Assembly: GCA_963716235.1 (NCBI GenBank)
Contig: CAVQTE010000014.1
Coordinates: 62,001-126,000 of the forward strand
Source: Sva-07 sp963716235
GTDB taxonomy: Bacteria; Actinomycetota; Acidimicrobiia; Acidimicrobiales; Ilumatobacteraceae
Reading direction: 5' to 3'
DNA length: 64,000 nt
Numbering within the stretch: the first letter of the stretch is position 1; every line of letters starts with the position of its first letter. The position numbers and the translations under genes were made by a program. Below are positions 8,302-16,145 of this stretch, piece after piece. The notes beneath the pieces were generated by a model that was given only the letters and a program-made list of their open reading frames with translations, searched no databases and had not been told where the DNA came from.

Positions 8302-9270
8302 TCAGGTGCCGGCGAGCCGCTCGACGATCGGCGCGACGGCGTCGACCATCCGGCCGGCGAACGTCACGTACGAGATGCCGTAGGTCTCGCGCCGCTCGAC
8401 CAGCTGGTCACAGATCGAGTCGACCGAGCCGATGAGCGCGTGCGGGTGTTCGGCGAACACGTCGGGCTCGAGGCCGAACATCGGCGCCATCTTCGCCAGC
8501 GTCCCCTCGCGGTCGTCGGTGACCACGGTGAAGTATCCCGCGATCTCGAGCTCCAGATCGTCGAACCGGTCGCCGGCGCCGGCGCGGATCCACTCGATCT
8601 TCTGTGCCGTGAGTTCGGCGGTACTGCTGCCGACACCGGCAGGGCCGATCTTGCCGGAGCTGTTGTCGAAGTTGAGGCTGACGATGTCAGCCTCGCGACC
8701 GGCGATGCCGAGCACACGCGGGGCTCCCCCACCGATCATGATCGGCGGCAGCCCGGTCGGGACCTTGGGAACGCCTTCGAAGCCGACGGCGTGCACATGG
8801 GTACCGTCGAGGTCGATCTCACCGTCGGCGAAGTGCGCCCGGATCAGCCCGATGGTCTCCTCCATCCGGTCGATGCGCACGCCGGCGGGCTCCCAGGAAA
8901 CGCCCATCGCTTCGTACTCACCCTGCAGCCAGCCGGCGCCGAGACCGATCTCGAGGCGACCCTCGGCGAAGTATGCGAGCGTCGCCAGTTCCTTCGCGAA
9001 CATGACGGGTTGGCGGTAATCGGTGCAGAACACCCGCGACCCGATGGTGATCGTGCTGGTCGCCTCGATCGCCACCGCCATCGCCGGGATCGCAGCGATG
9101 TCCTGCACCGGATGGTTCGTGGCGGCCAGCGCCGGGCCGGGGCCGATCACGTGATCGGCGACGCTGAAGGTGCTGAAGCCCAATTCCTCTGCATGCCGCG
9201 CCTGGTCACGCCAGTCCTGGGGGCTGGTCGCGTTGAAGCTCTGCAGCCCGAAGCGGAACGGACGCGTCAT
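8302..9270 (-). CDS. LLM-class F420-dependent oxidoreductase (MSMEG_2516-like)
   Basis: This 322-residue luciferase-like protein opens with MTRPFRFGLQSF, then FSTFSVADHV, and has GRLEIGLGAGWLQGEYEAMG and PPIMIGGGAPRVL, which match the actinobacterial F420-dependent subfamily typified by MSMEG_2516. It probably uses F420 for hydride transfer, substrate unknown. The start at 9270 fits the family N-terminus; longer in-frame starts would run into the divergent molybdopterin gene. It is the first gene of the minus-strand group LLM-LLM-P450-SDR and shares a 141-base divergent promoter region with the molybdopterin oxidoreductase. Confidence 0.92.
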   Translation of the reverse strand: MTRPFRFGLQSFNATSPQDWRDQARHAEELGFSTFSVADHVIGPGPALAATNHPVQDIAAIPAMAVAIEATSTITIGSRVFCTDYRQPVMFAKELATLAYFAEGRLEIGLGAGWLQGEYEAMGVSWEPAGVRIDRMEETIGLIRAHFADGEIDLDGTHVHAVGFEGVPKVPTGLPPIMIGGGAPRVLGIAGREADIVSLNFDNSSGKIGPAGVGSSTAELTAQKIEWIRAGAGDRFDDLELEIAGYFTVVTDDREGTLAKMAPMFGLEPDVFAEHPHALIGSVDSICDQLVERRETYGISYVTFAGRMVDAVAPIVERLAGT

Positions 9271-9350
9271 CGCTCGCCCTCGAGTTCTCCACCGTGTTGC
9301 ACCTGTACCCCCAATGCTCCGTAGGTCGCGACGACCGGTCGGCCCGCTGC

Positions 9351-9384
9351 GTTCGGAAACTAGCCGACGAGTTAGTTTACGAAC
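9351..9384. promoter_or_regulatory. Imperfect inverted repeat, candidate TetR-type operator
   Basis: The arms are 9351-9364 (GTTCGGAAACTAGC) and 9371-9384 (GTTAGTTTACGAAC). Twelve of 14 positions pair, with a six-base spacer. The repeat lies 28 bases upstream of the molybdopterin oxidoreductase start and within the divergent region shared with the minus-strand F420 oxidoreductase. Its size and AT-rich core suit a dimeric repressor. The regulator is not identified. Confidence 0.55.
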
Positions 9385-9411
9385 GTACGGAAACGACCGG
9401 AGGCGTCGCGC

Positions 9412-11577
9412 ATGACATCGACCACACCACCACAGACCGGTGAGCTGCAGACCAAGACGACGTTCTGTCGGGTCTGCCACGCCAGTTGCCCGATGGAGGT
9501 CGACGTCGTCGACAACCGTGTGATCGCCGTGCGTGGGGTGATGGACGACCCGCTGTTCGAGGGATACACGTGCATCAAGGGACGCCAGCTGCCCGATCAG
9601 ATGGCCGACCCGAACCGACTTCGGGCCCCACTGCGGCGACGCCCCGACGGCACGTTCGAACAGGTGAACAGCGCCGAGGCCTTGGACGAGATCGCCGCCG
9701 AACTGCGACGCATCATCGACACATACGGCCCCCGAGCGGTCGCGTCCTACACCGGCACGGGCGGCTACCAGAACTCGGTCGCCGTGCCCGCCGCCCGCGC
9801 CTTCCACCAGGGTCTCGACTCGGTCTCGTTCTACACCTCGGTCACCATCGACCAGCCGGCCAAGGGCCTCGCCGGCCTCCGCCTCGGTGCGTGGGAGGCG
9901 GGCTACCACAACTTCACCGACTCCGACGTCCACATGGCGATCGGCTACAACCCAATGGTGTCGTCGTACGGGCCGATCGGTGGCCTGCAGGGCACGAACC
10001 CGTTCGTCGTCATGCGTCGCCGCAAGGCCGAGGGCATGAAGCTCGTCGTGATCGACCCCCGCCGGACCGAGATGGCGTCGTTCGCCGACATCCACCTCCA
10101 GATCCGCCCGGGTGAGGATCCGACGCTGCTCGCAGGGATGATCCGGATCATCCTGGAAGAGGGGCTCCAGGATCACGAGTTCTGCGAACGCTGGGTCAGC
10201 CAGATGGACGAACTCGCTGCGTCGGTCGAGGAGTTCACCCTCGACGTGGTCGCCGAGCGGTGCCAGCTCGACGCCGACGACATTCTGGCCGCCACCCGGA
10301 TGTTCGCAGCGGGGCCCCGCGGCACGGCGGGCACCGGCACCGGCCCCAACATGGCGTCGCGATCCAGCCTCACCGAGCACCTCGTCGTCGCGCTGAACAC
10401 GATCCTCGGCCGGGTGAACCGCGAGGGTGACCTGCTGGAGAACGGCCTACTGCTCTACCCGGACATGCCGCACCGTGCCCAGGTCGTTGCGCCTCGCACT
10501 CCGGCGAACGGCCCGCCGTCACGCATCCGCGATCTGCGGGGTTACCGAGGCGAGATGCCGACCGCCGCGCTCGCCGAGGAGATCCTCACGCCTGGCGAAG
10601 GTCGGGTGCGGGCGCTCATCGTGAGCGGTGGCAACCCCGCCGTCGCGTTCCCCGACCAGGAGCTCACGCTGGAGGCGCTCGCCGACCTCGAACTCCTCGT
10701 GGTCATCGACCATCGCATGACCCCGACCGCCGAGTTCGCGCACTACGTGATCGCGCCGACGCTGTCGCTCGAGCGCGCCGACGTGCCGCATCTCATGGAC
10801 CGCTGGTTCCGTGAGCCGTACACGAACTACACCGAGCCGGTCGTCGAGCGCGACGGTGATGTGCTCAACGAGTGGGAGGTGTTCTGGGAACTCGCCTCGC
10901 GACTCGGCAGCACGCTGCCGTTGCCCGGCGGGTCTCCGGACATGACCACTCGGCCCGACACCGACGAGATCATCGACCGCTCGTACGCCGGATCGCGAAT
11001 GCCGCTCGACCAGGTCAGGGCGAGCCTGCGACAGGTCCACCCTGAACTCAAGCCGGTCGTGCAACCCGCCGACGAGGGTGCCACCGCCCGGTTCACCCCC
11101 GCCCCCGCCGATCTCATGGCCGAACTGGCCACGGTGCTGCACCAGGAGTCGGGAGTGTTCGCCGGCGCCGACCCCGCCGACTACCCGTTCCGGCTCGTCA
11201 GCCGCCGTTTGAAGCACGTGCTCAACTCGACCGGGACGGAACTCCCCGGCCTCGCCAAGAAGGGCACGACCAACCCGGCGTACATGCACCCCGAGGATGT
11301 TCGTGAGCTGGAACTCGAAGCCGGTGATCTCGTCGAGATCCGCTCGCCACGCGCTGCGGTGGTCGGCGTGGTCGAGCCGGCTGACGACGTCAAGCGTGGC
11401 GTGATCTCGATGGCCCACTCGTGGGGCGGCAGGTCGCTCACCGACGAAAAGGTGCGTGACATCGGCACGCCGACGAGTCGCCTCGTGTCGGTTGACGCCG
11501 GACACGACCCGGTGACGGGCATGATCGTGTCGAGCGCCATCCCCGTAACAGTCTCCCGAGCCAAGGAGCCCGCATGA
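9412..11577 (+). CDS. Molybdopterin-dependent oxidoreductase, catalytic subunit
   Basis: This 721-residue protein belongs to the DMSO-reductase/formate-dehydrogenase superfamily of bis-MGD enzymes. It starts with a [4Fe-4S] motif, Cys19, Cys22, Cys26 and Cys54, followed by the Lys of CIKG. The molybdopterin-binding regions follow (MKLVVIDPRRTEMA, GGNPAVAFPD), and the C-terminal MGD-binding barrel includes NPAYMHPEDV and GGRSL. No Cys or Sec is obvious at the molybdenum-ligand position, so the metal ligand is unresolved. There is no Tat signal, suggesting a cytoplasmic enzyme. The next gene, a Rieske oxygenase, overlaps by four bases, and the candidate selenoprotein follows; all three form one operon. 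The substrate is unknown. Confidence 0.93.
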   Translation: MTSTTPPQTGELQTKTTFCRVCHASCPMEVDVVDNRVIAVRGVMDDPLFEGYTCIKGRQLPDQMADPNRLRAPLRRRPDGTFEQVNSAEALDEIAAELRRIIDTYGPRAVASYTGTGGYQNSVAVPAARAFHQGLDSVSFYTSVTIDQPAKGLAGLRLGAWEAGYHNFTDSDVHMAIGYNPMVSSYGPIGGLQGTNPFVVMRRRKAEGMKLVVIDPRRTEMASFADIHLQIRPGEDPTLLAGMIRIILEEGLQDHEFCERWVSQMDELAASVEEFTLDVVAERCQLDADDILAATRMFAAGPRGTAGTGTGPNMASRSSLTEHLVVALNTILGRVNREGDLLENGLLLYPDMPHRAQVVAPRTPANGPPSRIRDLRGYRGEMPTAALAEEILTPGEGRVRALIVSGGNPAVAFPDQELTLEALADLELLVVIDHRMTPTAEFAHYVIAPTLSLERADVPHLMDRWFREPYTNYTEPVVERDGDVLNEWEVFWELASRLGSTLPLPGGSPDMTTRPDTDEIIDRSYAGSRMPLDQVRASLRQVHPELKPVVQPADEGATARFTPAPADLMAELATVLHQESGVFAGADPADYPFRLVSRRLKHVLNSTGTELPGLAKKGTTNPAYMHPEDVRELELEAGDLVEIRSPRAAVVGVVEPADDVKRGVISMAHSWGGRSLTDEKVRDIGTPTSRLVSVDAGHDPVTGMIVSSAIPVTVSRAKEPA

Positions 11578-12911
11578 CGATCCACGAAGCACCGCCGTAC
11601 GGACGGTTCCCGCAACCGACCGAGCGCGATCACCGCGATACCCCGTGGGAGAACGACTGGCACGAGGTCGCCGGCCGGTTGCTCACCCATCTCGACGAGG
11701 ACACCACCGACTCGCTCGACGACACGTTCGCCGTGTCGATCGACGACTACCTCGACCCCCGACGTTGGGAGCGCGAGGTCGACGTCCTGTTCCGCAACAG
11801 CCCGGTCGTCGCCGCACTGAGCGCCCACCTGCCGAACCCCGGCTCGTACCGCGCAATCGACATCGCCGGCGTCCCCGTCCTCACGGTCCGCCAGGCCGAC
11901 GGCGGGGTGCGGGCGTTCATCAACGCCTGCCGTCACCGTGGGGCACTCGTCGTCGGCGAGGGATGCGGACAAGCCCGCCGCTTCACCTGCCCGTACCACG
12001 CCTGGAGCTACGACAACGAGGGTGCCCTCGTCGGGATCTCCGGTCGCCAGAAGTTCGGCGACGTCGACACCGAGTCCCACGGGTTGACCGAACTGCCCTG
12101 CGAGGAGCGCAGCGGCATGGTCTTCGCCGTGCTGCAACCCGACTCGGCCCTCGACCTCGACGGGTGGCTCGGCAGCTACGACGCCGTTCTCGATGCGCTC
12201 GGTCTCGCCGACATGGAACTGCTCGACGAGCGAACCCTCATCGGACCGAACTGGAAGATCGCGTTCGACGGCTACGTCGACGGGTATCACCTCGACATCC
12301 TGCATCGCGACACCTTGGGCGTCGACGTGATGGGCAACGTCATGACGTGGGACGCCTGGGGCCCACACCAACGCGTCGCCTTCGCCCGACGGGTCACGCC
12401 CGAGCTCCGTGACGTCCCGCCGGCCGACTGGACCCCGGCGAAGCACGTCGGGTTCGTGCACACCGTGTTCCCGCACGTCTCCGTCGCCGGCAACGGGGGC
12501 CGCGGCGCGATGGTCAGCCAGCTGATCCCCGGGCCGACTCCCGACCGGTCACGAACGATCCAGACCCACGTGATCGCGAAGAACGCCTCCGAGGACGAGC
12601 GCGCGGCCACGATCAAGCGGGCCGACTTCCTCGAATGGGTGGTCAACGAGGAGGACTACAAGACCGGCCTCGGCATCCAGTCGGCGCTCGCCTCGGGCGC
12701 CAACACCGAGTTCGTGTTCGGGCGCAACGAGCCCGGCAACCAGATGTTCCACCGGTGGGTCGACGAACTGATCGGCACCACCTCCGTCGCCGACCCGAAG
12801 AAAAGGAGACCTGATGGCCCGTATCGACGTTCCCGACGGCGAGGGCCTCGAAGCGAAGCGGATCTGGCAGCTGGCGCCCCACCTCGGCGCGGCGATGGGC
12901 GCGATGGGTGA
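11574..12911 (+). CDS. Rieske-type aromatic-ring-hydroxylating oxygenase, alpha subunit; C-terminal tail probably frameshifted
   Basis: The protein has an N-terminal Rieske [2Fe-2S] domain with Cys119-x-His121 and Cys139-x2-His142, then a mononuclear iron catalytic domain with YVDGYHLDILH (His239 and His244). It would hydroxylate or demethylate an aromatic or aliphatic substrate with electrons from a separate reductase, not seen here. It overlaps the molybdopterin gene by ATGA. The last 33 residues are Arg/Gly-rich and read over 98 bases of the downstream gene. One extra A in the run at 12801-12804 would instead end the protein at TGA 12812-12814, overlapping the next ATG by one base, which is the more natural arrangement. 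So a one-base deletion or sequencing error is likely. Confidence 0.88.
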   Translation: MTIHEAPPYGRFPQPTERDHRDTPWENDWHEVAGRLLTHLDEDTTDSLDDTFAVSIDDYLDPRRWEREVDVLFRNSPVVAALSAHLPNPGSYRAIDIAGVPVLTVRQADGGVRAFINACRHRGALVVGEGCGQARRFTCPYHAWSYDNEGALVGISGRQKFGDVDTESHGLTELPCEERSGMVFAVLQPDSALDLDGWLGSYDAVLDALGLADMELLDERTLIGPNWKIAFDGYVDGYHLDILHRDTLGVDVMGNVMTWDAWGPHQRVAFARRVTPELRDVPPADWTPAKHVGFVHTVFPHVSVAGNGGRGAMVSQLIPGPTPDRSRTIQTHVIAKNASEDERAATIKRADFLEWVVNEEDYKTGLGIQSALASGANTEFVFGRNEPGNQMFHRWVDELIGTTSVADPKKRRPDGPYRRSRRRGPRSEADLAAGAPPRRGDGRDG

Positions 12912-13320
12912 GGCCGTCTACGTGCAGTCCAGCCTGCCGGTGCGCGAACGCGAGGTCGCCCGCATGCGCATCGCCCAGCTCAACGAATGCCATGTTTGAC
13001 TGAACACGCGAGCTGCATCGGCGATGCAGCAGGGATTGACCGACGAGCTCTACCAGCACGTCCACCAGTACTACGACCACCCGGACTTCACCCCCCGCGA
13101 GCGACTCGCGGCCGAGTTCGCCGAGCAGTACGCGATCGACCATCGCGGCATCGACGACGCCATGTGGGCCCGGATGAGCGAGCTCTTCAGCGACGTCGAG
13201 CTGCTGGAGCTCACGATCACCTGCGGGTTCTGCGTGGGGATGGGCCGCGCCTATCAGGTGCTCGACATCGCCGTGGACTTCGACGTGCTGTGGAGCCGGG
13301 AACCGCCCGCCGATCCCTGA
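12814..13320 (+). CDS. AhpD/carboxymuconolactone-decarboxylase-like protein, candidate selenoprotein with in-frame UGA at residue 62
   Basis: The frame continues unbroken on both sides of a single TGA at 12997-12999. Read through, it gives 168 residues with the CMD/AhpD fold layout: an N-terminal helix pair, NECHV-U-LNTR (Cys59-x-x-Sec62), then a helical C-terminal half with a second CxxC (CGFC, Cys137 and Cys140). AhpD-family enzymes use the CxxC as a thiol-disulfide redox pair, and the TGA replaces exactly the second Cys. A perfect 8-bp hairpin follows 12 bases after the TGA. AAGGAG precedes the ATG at 12814. It is the third gene of the molybdopterin-Rieske operon. The alternatives are a nonsense mutation or a base-calling error. 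Sec-containing AhpD-like proteins are known as a family. Confidence 0.72.
13012..13030 (+). promoter_or_regulatory. Candidate bacterial SECIS hairpin
   Basis: GCTGCATC (13012-13019) and GATGCAGC (13023-13030) form a perfect 8-bp stem around the loop GGC. The loop starts 21 bases after the TGA. Bacterial SECIS elements lie just 3' of the UGA within the coding sequence, as a short stem with a small loop bearing a G in its first two positions; this hairpin fits that description. It is also translated as part of the protein. Confidence 0.6.
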
Positions 13321-13327
13321 CCGCCGA

Positions 13328-13735
13328 TCACGGACCGACGGCTCGCCACCAATCGGCGATCACGGCGGCGAACCGGTCGGTGTAGTCGACCGTGAGCGCG
13401 TCGGCATCGGGCAGCGCCGGCTGCATCTCGGTCGGGGGCAGGGCGCTGGCCCCCGGCACCGGGTCGACCCATTCGAGTCGCAGGCTCTCGATCATCCGAC
13501 CGAGTTCGGGCGACGCGGTCTCGTGATGGTCGCTGGTCTGGTGCGCGATGAAGGCGCGGTGGTCGTCGAACGACAGCAGCGTGTAGTACGTGCGCGGTTC
13601 GGCACCCCGCCAGTACTCGTAGTGGCGCACGCCGGTCTCGGTCGCATGGGTTGATTCGTACAGCGTTCGGGCGAGGGCCTCGAACTCGGCCTCGGTGCCG
13701 GGCCGGACGGTGATGTGGGCAAGGATCGTCGCCAT
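13328..13735 (-). CDS. Antibiotic-biosynthesis-monooxygenase-fold (ABM) protein
   Basis: This 135-residue protein starts MATILAHITVRPGTE and has the ABM ferredoxin-like dimer fold, with YEYWRG and YYTLLSFDD strands and the His-rich segment HQTSDHH. ABM proteins include cofactor-free quinol monooxygenases and detoxifying enzymes. It sits 21 bases downstream of an SDR at the end of the minus-strand transporter operon and converges with the candidate selenoprotein, seven bases away. Its specific reaction is unknown. Confidence 0.88.
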   Translation of the reverse strand: MATILAHITVRPGTEAEFEALARTLYESTHATETGVRHYEYWRGAEPRTYYTLLSFDDHRAFIAHQTSDHHETASPELGRMIESLRLEWVDPVPGASALPPTEMQPALPDADALTVDYTDRFAAVIADWWRAVGP

Positions 13736-13756
13736 CGACCGATGCTAGCGATGACG

Positions 13757-14563
13757 TCAGTCGCCGCCCGAGCCGGTCCGTTCCGGGTAGCCGCCCTTGG
13801 GCAGGGCACTGATCGGGCCCTGAAGGATCATGCCACCGTCGACGTACAGGCACTCGCCGGTGATGTACGCCGCGGCCGGTGACGCCAGGAACACCGCGGC
13901 ATTCGCAACGTCGCTGGGGCGACCCGGGTAGGGCAGCGGGACACCTGACATGTCATTGCCCACCCCTTCGTCGTAGGTCGCCTCCCACCCTTCGGTGCGG
14001 AACGCGCCGGGCGCAACACAGTTCACACGTACCTTCGGACCCCACTCGAACGCGAGGGTTCGGCTCAACTCGACGACGCCGGCTCGTGCCGCCGAGCTGT
14101 GGGCGATGCCGGGCATGCCCCGGCCGACGAGTGCGACGATCTGCACGATGTTGCCGCCGTCGGCGTCGAGCATCTGGTTGCCGAACACCTGGGTCATCGT
14201 CCACGTGCCGTTGAGGTTGAGATCGATGACGCTGCGCCAACCGTTCGGGCTGTAGTCACGCGCCTTCTGCGGGAACTGACCGCCCGCATTGTTGATCAGG
14301 ATGTCGACCCGATGGCGACCGGCGAGCGCCTCGACGGTCTCGCGGTCGCGAATGTCCACCACGTCGACCTCGACCGGGTTGCCGGTCAGCGCGCTGATCT
14401 CGGCGGCCGCGACGTCGAGGCGGTCCCGGTTTCGGGCCACGATGACGACAGACGCGCCAGCCGATGACAGACCCTCGGCGACCGCTCGTCCGAGCCCAGT
14501 GCCCCCACCGGTGACGAGCGCGGTGCGACCAGTGAGGAGGTCAGGCGCGAACGGGCTCGTCAC
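13757..14563 (-). CDS. SDR-family protein, dienoyl-/enoyl-CoA-reductase-like, lacking YxxxK
   Basis: This 268-residue protein has the Rossmann motif TGGGTGLG and NNAG, and the late motif GRPSDVANAAVFLASPAAAYITG typical of SDRs. At the usual catalytic YxxxK position it reads SSAARAG, so Tyr is Ser and Lys is Arg. That loss is known in the 2,4-dienoyl-CoA reductase branch of SDRs, which reduce unsaturated acyl-CoA with NADPH. The GTG start at 14563 overlaps the ATPase stop by four bases, making it part of the transporter operon. This position suggests it processes the imported compound after CoA activation. The exact substrate is unknown. Confidence 0.88.
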   Translation of the reverse strand: MTSPFAPDLLTGRTALVTGGGTGLGRAVAEGLSSAGASVVIVARNRDRLDVAAAEISALTGNPVEVDVVDIRDRETVEALAGRHRVDILINNAGGQFPQKARDYSPNGWRSVIDLNLNGTWTMTQVFGNQMLDADGGNIVQIVALVGRGMPGIAHSSAARAGVVELSRTLAFEWGPKVRVNCVAPGAFRTEGWEATYDEGVGNDMSGVPLPYPGRPSDVANAAVFLASPAAAYITGECLYVDGGMILQGPISALPKGGYPERTGSGGD

Positions 14564-15297
14564 GCTTCATCCAGCACGGCCTCACCGAGGTAGCTGGCTT
14601 CGAGCACGTGGCGATTCGCGGACAGTTCGGCGGCGGAGCCCTGCAACACCATCTCACCGTGGTTCAAGACGTAGCCGCGGTCGGCCACCTCGAGCGCCAT
14701 GTGGACGTGTTGTTCGACGATGAGCACACCGCATCCGGTCTGATCCGCGATGTCACGCACGATCGGGAGCAGCCGCTCGACGATGATCGGGGCGAGCCCG
14801 AGACTCATCTCGTCGACGAGGATGCACTTGGGTGACGACACCAGCGCCCGGGCCATCGCCAGCATCTGTTGTTCACCACCGGAGAGCAACCCTGCGTGCC
14901 GACGTCCCAGCGGCTTGAGTGCCGGGAGCAGGTCCATCGCCCGATCGTGGGCCTCTTTTCGTTCGTGCCGGTTGCCCTTCAGGCCGAGCCGGATGTTCTC
15001 GTCGACGGTCAAGTCGAAGAAGAGCGACCGATCCTCCGGCACGTGCGCCAGGCCTCGCCGGGCGACCGCATACGCCTTGTGCCCGGTGACCGGTTCACCG
15101 AGCACGTCGACGGTGCCCTGGAGCGGAGCGAGCAATCCGGAAATCGTCAGCAGTGTCGTGGTCTTTCCGGCGCCGTTCGGCCCGAGCAGGGCGACGACCT
15201 CGCCGGGCCCGACGTTCAGGTTGATGTCGCGGAGCACTGGGATGCCGCCGTAGCCGGCGTGCAGCCCTTGCACATCGATCAGGAGTTCATCACTCAT
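14560..15297 (-). CDS. Branched-chain-type ABC transporter ATP-binding protein (LivF-like)
   Basis: This 245-residue ATPase has Walker A GPNGAGKTT (residues 39-47), the signature LSGGEQQMLAMARAL, Walker B CILVDEMSLGL and the His switch. Length and QQMLA signature match LivF. It is a cytoplasmic partner of the LivG-like ATPase and fused permease just upstream in the operon, energising import of branched-chain amino acids or similar small carboxylates or amides. It overlaps the LivG gene by eight bases and the SDR by four. Confidence 0.95.
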   Translation of the reverse strand: MSDELLIDVQGLHAGYGGIPVLRDINLNVGPGEVVALLGPNGAGKTTTLLTISGLLAPLQGTVDVLGEPVTGHKAYAVARRGLAHVPEDRSLFFDLTVDENIRLGLKGNRHERKEAHDRAMDLLPALKPLGRRHAGLLSGGEQQMLAMARALVSSPKCILVDEMSLGLAPIIVERLLPIVRDIADQTGCGVLIVEQHVHMALEVADRGYVLNHGEMVLQGSAAELSANRHVLEASYLGEAVLDEA

Positions 15298-16144
15298 TGC
15301 CGGCCTCCGATGCCACGGTTGCTGATGTCACGGGTTCTGCCACGGCGTCGGCCGACCGATTGACGGCGGCACCCGCCTCGGCCTGCGCCTCGCCGGCCGA
15401 TTCGCCGAGGTAGGCGGCGATGACCGCCGGGTCGGCTCGAACTTCGGCCGGTGTGCCGTGCGCGATCACCCGACCGAAGTCGAGGACGTAGATGTAGTCG
15501 CAGACGTTGAGCACCAGACCCATGTCGTGGTCGATCAGGAACAGGCTGACGTCGAGGTCGAGGAAGCTGCGAAGGTGCGCACCCAGCAACTGGCTCTCCT
15601 GCGTGTCGAGACCTGCGGCCGGCTCGTCGAGCAGGAGCAGTTTCGGTTTCGCCGCCAGTGCCCGAGCGACGCCGACCAGCTTTCGCTGACCATGGCTGAG
15701 GTCACTCGGGTGCTTGTCGGCCAGATCACGCAGCCCCATCGCATCGAGGGCGACCTCGATCTGCTCCAGGGCAGCAGCCCTGCCTCGACTCGGCATCACG
15801 ATGTCGGTCAGGAACGAGTACCACCTCGGCCGGTCGGCGGCGACGAGCAGGTTGTCGCGAACGGTCAGATCTTCGAAGAGCTCCAGCGATTGGAAGGTCC
15901 TGACCAGGCCCAGCTTTGCCCGGGCATCGGGACGCTGGCCGGCGAGGTCGACCCCGTCGAAGCTCACGAACCCGCGAGTGATCGGGGTGAACCCCGTGAT
16001 GGCGTCGATGAAGGTGGTCTTACCGGCACCATTCGGCCCGATGAGTCCGACCAGCTTGCCGGCCTCGCATTCGAGGTCGATCTCGTCGTTGGCGTTCAGT
16101 CCGCCATACGTGACCGTGAGGCCCTTGGCTTCGAGCAGTGCCAT
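15290..16144 (-). CDS. Branched-chain-type ABC transporter ATP-binding protein (LivG-like)
   Basis: This 284-residue ATPase has Walker A GPNGAGKTTF near residue 37, the LivG-type signature LSHGQRKLVGVARAL, Walker B LLLLDEPAAGLD and the conserved LIDHDMGLV. After the LivG C-terminal segment (HGTPAEVRADPAVIAAYLGE) there is an extra Ala/Glu/Val-rich tail of about 35 residues. It pairs with the LivF-like protein. It starts one base after the permease stop codon (16146-16148), so translation is probably coupled. Confidence 0.95.
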   Translation of the reverse strand: MALLEAKGLTVTYGGLNANDEIDLECEAGKLVGLIGPNGAGKTTFIDAITGFTPITRGFVSFDGVDLAGQRPDARAKLGLVRTFQSLELFEDLTVRDNLLVAADRPRWYSFLTDIVMPSRGRAAALEQIEVALDAMGLRDLADKHPSDLSHGQRKLVGVARALAAKPKLLLLDEPAAGLDTQESQLLGAHLRSFLDLDVSLFLIDHDMGLVLNVCDYIYVLDFGRVIAHGTPAEVRADPAVIAAYLGESAGEAQAEAGAAVNRSADAVAEPVTSATVASEAGNE

Positions 16145-16145
16145 G

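Noticed and set aside
7249..9324. A long plus-strand frame of about 690 codons across two LLM genes
   Set aside because: It is antisense to two well-supported F420 oxidoreductases, has no family features, and follows codon-position GC bias.
9412..11577. Selenocysteine in the molybdopterin oxidoreductase
   Set aside because: The frame has no internal TGA, and no Sec is needed to explain its length.
13024..13320. Separate small CMD gene starting at the ATG in the hairpin
   Set aside because: It is in the same frame as the upstream part, lacks a ribosome site and would split the CMD fold at the redox site. Read-through of the TGA is the better model.
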